Shown here one piece after another: positions 58,705-64,000 of a stretch of DNA of 64,000 nt (its first letter is position 1; every line of letters starts with the position of its first letter). The DNA is from Metridium senile (taxonomy: Eukaryota > Cnidaria > Anthozoa > Actiniaria > Metridiidae): contig OX459108.1 in assembly GCA_949775045.1 (NCBI GenBank), positions 14,472,681 to 14,536,680 of the forward strand. The letters are read 5' to 3'. Under the pieces are notes generated by a model. That model was given only the letters and a program-made list of their open reading frames with translations. It was not told the DNA's origin and searched no databases. The translations under genes and the position numbers were made by a program.

Positions 58705-59869
58705 TCAAACCGAGGTATCGCTAAACATTCGACCGGGCGCTCGGCCTGCAGAATGCTTGTTTCCGACAGGATACCGAGGCTTTTCCGTACGGAACGTCTT
58801 ACGAACGTTCAATGGGTCATTAATTACTGAATCATAGTTGCCCTTGGCAACAAGACTATATAAGTCGTCATCCGAACTGTCACTTCCATGATCCGGGGGG
58901 GCAGGGTAACGAGAACTATTTGAAGGTGTTGGTGCACTGTCAAGTGGTGATATAAGAGGATCCGTAAAGGAAGGTTTGGCTAACCCTTTACCATACACCC
59001 TCGTCCTATGCTCACCGTGAACCAAGGGGTCTGGTAAGTTGTCAAACGGTTGGATATTCTCATAACTTTCTCTTCTGTGCAGCCGTCCGTTGCTACGGGC
59101 ATGCGTGGGACCATTGGAATTATGGGAAGGGTTACTCTCCCATTGTGGCGTGTCGTTGCCATGGTAACGTCGGTTGGCATCGATCCCGTTTTCTGTTGTT
59201 CCATATTCGTATGGACTATTCGGTCGATTGCCAGTTCTACCTGGGGGTCCCGGGGACTGATACGGTACACCACCGGGTCCCACTGGACGATTTCTTTGGG
59301 GTGCTTTAGCAGGAGATCCCATTGGTTGGCCGGTCATGCCCGGCCTTGGTGTCATTGGGCTTTTAGTGTATCCCCCAGGTCCCCCACGGCCAGGGGTGCC
59401 AGGTGATTGTCGCTTTTGACCTTGATAATCCCCTTGACCTTGGTAATTACCGTGACCCTGACCTTGACCTTGATAGGGCGAGTTGTATAGATGTCCTTGT
59501 TGTTGTGGATGATGCGCGCCCTTAGAAGGGTAGGTCAGCGGCTCAACGCATAATCCATCTTTATTGGAGGCAACATTTCCTGCGCTAGGATGCCTTCGCT
59601 GTATGGAATGATGGCCGCCGGATCGTGGTAAATTCCCCATACTGTTGCATCTCATTTGCTGTTTGTTCAACGTACGACCAGGCGAGCTCATAGTGCTTGC
59701 TTTGCCTTCAGAAGCATTGCTCAATCGATGAGCTGGAGGGATTCGTGGATGGGAACCAGCGCTTATTGCCGATCCCGCGCTGTTCTGGCGGTTTCTGTCA
59801 TACATTGGATTCACGTAGAATGTTGAATTGTCTGGTTTGGTACCATCTCCTTCGTCTGTTGCTGCAGAC
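58705..59869 (-). CDS. Last exon: Pro/Gly/Gln-rich cytoplasmic tail
   Basis: 388 residues plus stop. Acceptor CATTTCCAG at 59870. SAATDEGDGTKPDNSTFYVN then PMYDRN near the start. GQGQGHGNYQGQGDYQGQ repeat in the middle, PxxP stretches (SPGPPGRTGNRPNSP), ESYENIQPF, GSDSSDDDLYSLVAKGNYDS, end RMFSDTSV. A frame running on to 59940 enters the intron. Confidence 0.8.
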
Positions 59870-62526
59870 CTGGAAATGGAGGAAATAACACTTATCAATT
59901 TGTTGTTGACTTTCGTTCTTGTTAAAGCCGGCGAACACAATAGAGCTTAATTACAAGCTTTCAAATTAGGAATTTTCAAATTACATTTAGACGAGCTTGA
60001 AAGCATGAACTTATCTTAGGTCTTATTTTTTTGCAATTTAGGAATAAGATTCGATTCACTGAGAAAGGCTGCCTTGTAATAGTGTCTGATATTTGAATGG
60101 TCTGATCACGATGAGCTGTGATCGTCTGGGTGTTCGTAGTCTTGATCATTAAGACCCCGTCTACACGGATCCGGATACTTTTGAAACCGCATACTTTTTG
60201 ATGCGAATCGGCCTATCGTCCACACGAATCCAGTGAATCCGGTCACCGAAACCGCATACTTTTACTTGAATCCTCCGGATACGCGGATTCGTGTGGACGC
60301 AAATATTTCTATGCGGTTTCAGCCGGATCGGATTCGTGTAGACGAGGCCTAAGACTATAAGACCCCGTCTACACGGATCCGGATACTTTTGAAACCGCAT
60401 ACTTTTTGATGCGAATCGGCCTATCGTCCACACGAATCCAGTGAATCCGGTCACCGAAACCGCATACTTTTACTTGAATCCTCCGGATACGCGGATTCGT
60501 GTGGACGGAAATATTTCTATGCGGTTTCAACCGGATCGGATTCGTGTAGACGAGGCCTGAAGTAAATAAGAAAGATTGTTGGTGTCTGACGTTTGAATGC
60601 ATGGCTCGAACCTAGGTGTAAGTAGTTCATAAGACTTACGTCTTTTACGTTAACGCTAAGCACTATATTCAATCTTTATAGCATTTTAACAATTTTATCC
60701 AAGAAACATGCATCAATATCTTTACCCTGGTTTAGGCCTGGCACTAGTCGAACTGCTGTCCGCTTCAGTCCTTGACGGACGGCTTGGCTGAGTTGTCTCG
60801 ACTTCAGCACGTGTAATAACAACTTCTGTCTTACTGAGCGCTCGCTCAGGCAACAGTTCCTCATTAGCATGGTCACGTGACGCTCTCCTTCCCGAGTGGC
60901 CATTGGACTGTTTATAGTCATGACGTGGATCAAAGAAACGCTTGGGTTTGTGCAAAACGGCAAAGTTTGTAGATTTGGTTCGTCTTTTCAGGTACCAACA
61001 TCGGCCGAAGACGATGCCGAAAAGAACGGCGGCGCAGAGAGCAGCGACGACGAACACAGCGACATAAGACGTCTCGTTAGCTGTATGACAGAAAATTATC
61101 ATAGTCAGATATACAACGATGTCAAGAAGGTTGTCCAAGGTGATAGGTTAGTCTAAGACTAAGGGATTATGGGTATACACCTAAACTCAAAACCGTTTTT
61201 AAAAGACATCTGTACAATAGTCCCCTTCACAGTTCCCTGCGCCATCTTGAAATGTAGCCTGGCCTTTGCATCGAAGCGAGACGAACGTTGAGCTTGCAAT
61301 GATAGAGACACGTGAATAATTGTCCGGCAAGGTGTTAAAAGGTCTCTATCATTTCAAGCTCAACGTTCGTCTTGCTTCGATGGAAAGGCCCGGCTACTTT
61401 TCAAGATGGAGCAGGGATCTGTGAAGGGGGAAACTTTGTTTTTATCGACTGGCCTCGCCGATCATCTTATTCATCAATTTTTCAGGTATATCTATAATTA
61501 CTTTTCGTCCTGGAGTGACCTATCATCTTGGACTGCCCTTATTTTAACGAGTGCATAGAAACAAAAACATGCCACAACATCGTATTACAGTGAATAAAAT
61601 AACACACAACATCGATGGAACGACTGTATATAATAACGAGTGGATGGTTAGGATTAGTAACTTAGCAACTGTGCATGTTAGTTATTTGATAGCCTGTTAC
61701 CACGTGATCTGTCATGTGATCTACACTCATGATCAATCTTAGATGAGTGGTTGTGAACACATGAACCAAAGGTCAGCGGTCAACAGGCTGTTACCTAGCA
61801 ACGTAATGAATCACACTCATTCTCATTCACGTGCAATGTTACACAGTTTTTGGTTACCTTGGTGATGAACATCCGTCTACATGTGCGTTCAGTGCGTGTA
61901 CTAGTGCAATTAACAATTCAACCGTGCAAAGGCCCTCTGGGAACGCAGTCAACGCGCATGTCAGAACAAAACCGAAACATTTACCACTAACCTGGATTAG
62001 CTACGAACAACGAAACTGCTCATTTCAAAAGCAGAAATATTAGCGTTGTTAACTGTAAAAATAACTGTCAAACTCAAATTTAACAAATTTTAAATCATTA
62101 AAAATTTAGTTACTAAGAAAAATAATTTTGACTTTTAAGAAATTTACGTTTAAAAAAAAACAAATGAAGTAAAATAAGCTGCTGCACCCATCAGCCAATC
62201 AAATTATCTCGTTCACGCAGGCGTAGCAGCTATCTTACCCCTAAAATGAAGGAACCATATTAATAACCTTCCAGATATGCCAAATTCTAACGCGCTTGAC
62301 TGCCTCCCCCTTACGTTAGGTGCAGACGTAACGTAAACCCTCGTACTTCGTTTCACAGGCGTCCGTCTACGTATAGCTGTCGCCACGGGTAAGATTACTG
62401 TTGCGTTAGGCGCCGTGACAGGCGTTACAGTTGTATAGCTTGCGTTACTTGTTGTGTTTCTTGTTCGATCTATTGTTGCGTTACTTGTTGTATTTGGTGT
62501 CGGTTTTAGTACGTAGACTGGTAAAC
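58705..62526 (-). CDS. Single-pass membrane protein with long signalling tail, 3' part
   Basis: Exons 60726-61080 and 58705-59869 join at GG|G with GT/AG junctions; a further upstream exon 62239-62526 is tentative. The middle exon has one membrane span (YVAVFVVAALCAAVLFGIVF) followed by basic KRRTK, so the C-terminus is inside. The tail of about 480 residues is Pro/Gly/Gln/Ser-rich and disordered. Motifs seen: NPMY (NPxY type), YENI (pYxN, SH2/Grb2-like), YSLV (YxxPhi) and terminal DTSV (class I PDZ ligand). The extracellular domain lies beyond the window, so the family is unknown; adhesion receptors commonly have such tails. Confidence 0.7.
60152..60558. mobile_element. Two tandem copies of a ~199-bp MITE
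   Basis: 60152-60350 and 60361-60558 are almost identical. Each starts GACCCCGTCTACACGGATCC and ends GATTCGTGTAGACGAGGCCT, an inverted pair common in animal genomes. They lie in the intron of the membrane protein gene, with a 10-base ACTATAAGA-like spacer. Confidence 0.85.
60726..61080 (-). CDS. Transmembrane exon
   Basis: Acceptor GTCATACAG, donor GTAAAG. ANETSYVAVFVVAALCAAVL..., stop-transfer RCWYLKRRTK, then FAVLHKPKRFFDPRHD and an acidic Ser/Thr-rich end (SRPSRTEADSSSTSARPKPG). Enters in phase 1. Confidence 0.75.
61222..61428. mobile_element. Foldback MITE upstream of transmembrane exon
   Basis: CCCCTTCACAG and CTGTGAAGGGG ends; arms of ~85 bp (ATCGAAGCGAGACGAACGTT with its near-reverse) around a 40-base loop. 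Located in an intron or upstream region. Confidence 0.8.
61429..62238. other. Intron or intergenic DNA, no gene seen
   Basis: Frames at 61551 and 61831 are short and carry no family signature. Confidence 0.35.
62239..62526 (-). CDS. Candidate juxtamembrane exon, Thr/Asn-rich
   Basis: 288 bases with acceptor CTTTAACAG and donor GTAAGA, phase 1 at both ends, matching the phase-1 entry of the transmembrane exon. The product has five N-glycosylation sites (NTT, NAT, NTT, NAS, NAT) and would be an extracellular stalk. Against it: the last part (GRLLIWFLHFRG) is unusual for a stalk, and the DNA is repetitive in GTTAC/GTAAC words. Confidence 0.3.
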
Positions 62527-62599
62527 CTGTTAAAGTAAAACGTTGGCAATTGTTACGGTATTTTGTTGCGTTCACGTTTAACGGTCAATCTTGGAAGAA

Positions 62600-63125
62600 T
62601 TGATGTGTTGGGATGCCTGTGGTATGAAGTCGGGACTCCCACAGTGGGTTCCCTGTGGCATAAAGTAAAGACTCCGACGGTGGGGTCCCTGTTGGTCTCA
62701 TCCGCGGTTATTAAATTGTGTATGACTATTATCGTCGCGGAATTCCGGGCTTCTATAATTGCAATTACATTAATTGCTTTATATTCCGCGACGACCATAC
62801 TCATACACACTTTTATAACCGTGGGTCATACCAACATATATCTACATTGTACTCTGTGGTCGAATGAACTCAACAAAATAACCTCCTACCAACATATGTG
62901 GCTTCATAGCTCAGTTGGTAGAGCATTACACCGGTTGTGCAAAGGTCATGGGTTCAAATCCCGTTGAAGTCCCGAAACTTTTTTCGGGCTTCTATAATTG
63001 CAATTACTTTAATTGCTTTACTCCGCGACGATCATACCTATACACAAAGTAGAAACTCCTGCATTGGGTTCCCTTTGGTATAATGCAAGAAAATCCAAAG
63101 TGGTATTCCTGTGGTATAATGTAAG
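62600..63125. repeat. Duplicated segments with CCCTGTGG(C/T)AT and CGGGCTTCTATAATTGCAAT
   Basis: TTCCGGGCTTCTATAATTGC through ATTGCTTTA and CGCGACGA occurs at 62743-62800 and 62984-63033; GGGTTCCCTGTGGCATAA-type words recur at 62648, 62685, 63067 and 63105. The tRNA-like sequence sits between the two copies. Confidence 0.6.
62900..62972 (+). tRNA. tRNA-Thr(GGT)-like sequence, probably SINE-derived
   Basis: 73 bases fold as a cloverleaf: 7-bp acceptor (GGCTTCA/TGAAGTC, one G-T pair), 4-bp D stem (GCTC/GAGC), anticodon stem TTACA/TGCAA with one A-C mismatch, and T arm ATGGG/CCCGT with TTCAAAT loop. Anticodon would be GGT (Thr), but base 33 is C instead of the nearly universal U. A family with this CACCGG anticodon loop is abundant in cnidarian sequences as I recall, which favours a tRNA-derived repeat. 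Confidence 0.4.
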
Positions 63126-63161
63126 GACTCTGTAAAGGCACTGAGCAATAGATCTTTTCCC

Positions 63162-63295
63162 AGTTCCGTTCAGTGACCACGAATAATAGTTCCAAGTCGA
63201 GGTTCGCGTTGTTGCGCATGATAAATTATAGTTTGATATGCGCAGCAACGCGAACCTCGACTTGGAACTATCATTCGTGGTCACTGAACGGAACT
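63162..63295. repeat. Near-perfect foldback hairpin
   Basis: AGTTCCGTTCAGTGACCACG and its reverse at the far end; arms of about 58 bp with two or three differences around a short loop (TGATAAATTATAGTTTGATA). Confidence 0.85.
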
Positions 63296-63575
63296 ATGAA
63301 AAGGACTATTTCCTCAGCAACTTGTCTCGCTTTGCTTGAAAATATACTTCGTTGAAAGTTGCTGATTGCCGTTGGAAAAAGCAGAACTAAACTCTACTCT
63401 ACTCTCATTGCACTTTGTACAATGCTGTCCGCAACAGAAAAATGTTGACCTCTGTTAGACTGTGCAATTGTGTGCAATTCTTCAACAACTTGTGTTATAA
63501 CCACATTGCGAGACAAGTTGCTGAAATATTTGTACAGTATAGTAGCACCTTAAGGGATCCTTGCAGCGTATACTA

Positions 63576-63780
63576 AGGGCCCGGACAAACGGTTTCAACG
63601 TTTGCTTCAACATCCGTTCGACTTTGTTGAATGGCAATGTTTAACTGCTTTTAAACTCGTTGAACATTGTTAAAACGTGTTGAATCGATGTTGAATTGAT
63701 GTTGAAAGAGTTTAATCATTGCCATTCAACAAAATCGAACGGATGTTGAAGCAAATGTTGAAACCGTTTGCCCGGGCCTT
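63576..63780. mobile_element. MITE with AAGGGCCCGGACAAACGG ends
   Basis: Left end AAGGGCCCGGACAAACGG, right end CCGTTTGCCCGGGCCTT; arms about 60 bp (TTCAACATCCGTTCGA with its reverse). 205 bp. Interior TTGAA/TGTTGAA words. 63781-64000 shows no gene. Confidence 0.8.
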
Positions 63781-64000
63781 GAGGAGCCCTTGTATTTGGG
63801 ATCCCTGTGAGTAAGTATTTCAAAATGAGGAGTCATTCGGTCACGCCCTGTGTCACTGCGATCCAACGATGTGGTAGCAGGCAGGTTTTCGTATTTATAG
63901 CAGTTTAGTCTATTCAATAGTCATTATTGTGTGAATCGTGTTATCTTAGTGTCCTAAATCGACCATCAGATAGCATTCATGCAATTAGACTTGATTAGTT

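Overview
This window looks like nuclear DNA of a cnidarian, most likely an anthozoan (sea anemone or coral). It is AT-rich, its genes are split by spliceosomal introns, and it is crowded with MITEs, LINEs and minisatellites. The host genes combine metazoan modules (spectrin repeats, collagen Gly-X-Y, immunoglobulin, F5/8 type C). The species call is an inference; no mitochondrial or rRNA marker is present.

Region 1 (1-11.7 kb): part of a plus-strand gene for a spectrin-repeat protein. Its exons alternate between 182-185 and 148 nt, so each exon pair (about 330 nt, 110 codons) makes one repeat. Its introns are filled by GAT/GAATG minisatellites. One intron carries a complete 6,105-bp element (3454-9558) with 274-bp terminal inverted repeats, AG...CT ends and a 6-bp target duplication, which are Polinton/Maverick hallmarks. 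The element encodes a PC4-like ssDNA-binding protein, an acidic zinc-ribbon protein, a small basic protein with a hydrophobic C-terminus and an A32/FtsK-type packaging ATPase. No DNA polymerase B, integrase or capsid gene is recognisable.

Region 2 (11.8-17.3 kb): repeat desert. It holds a 20-bp tandem repeat, a broken integrase-core transposase gene in a foldback structure that runs into a 200-bp assembly gap, a 1.7-kb minisatellite and several MITEs.

Region 3 (17.3-53.0 kb): the centre of the window. Four apparently intact paralogues (A, B, C on the minus strand, D on the plus strand) each have four exons in the same phase. They encode about 580-595-residue type II membrane proteins: short cytosolic N-terminus, one membrane span, a conserved furin-like RxRR site, a short cysteine-bearing stalk, 19-21 collagen triplets, three Ig domains and a C-terminal F5/8 type C (discoidin) domain. 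A/B and C/D form two subfamilies, and C and D are divergently transcribed from an inverted duplication. LINEs have entered intron 1 of C and of D. In D the insertion lies exactly across the exon 1 splice donor and has duplicated it. In B the normal acceptor of exon 4 is deleted, but an in-frame AG lies just downstream. I do not recognise a named family with this exact architecture; adhesion, allorecognition or matrix roles are possible but are inference.

Region 4 (53-64 kb): inverted copies of the paralogue flanks, a 1.1-kb composite tandem repeat, and the 3' end of a minus-strand gene for a single-pass membrane protein. That protein has a long Pro/Gly/Gln-rich cytoplasmic tail with NPxY, YxxPhi and pYxN-like motifs and a class I PDZ-ligand C-terminus. 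Further MITEs, foldback repeats and a tRNA-Thr-like sequence follow.
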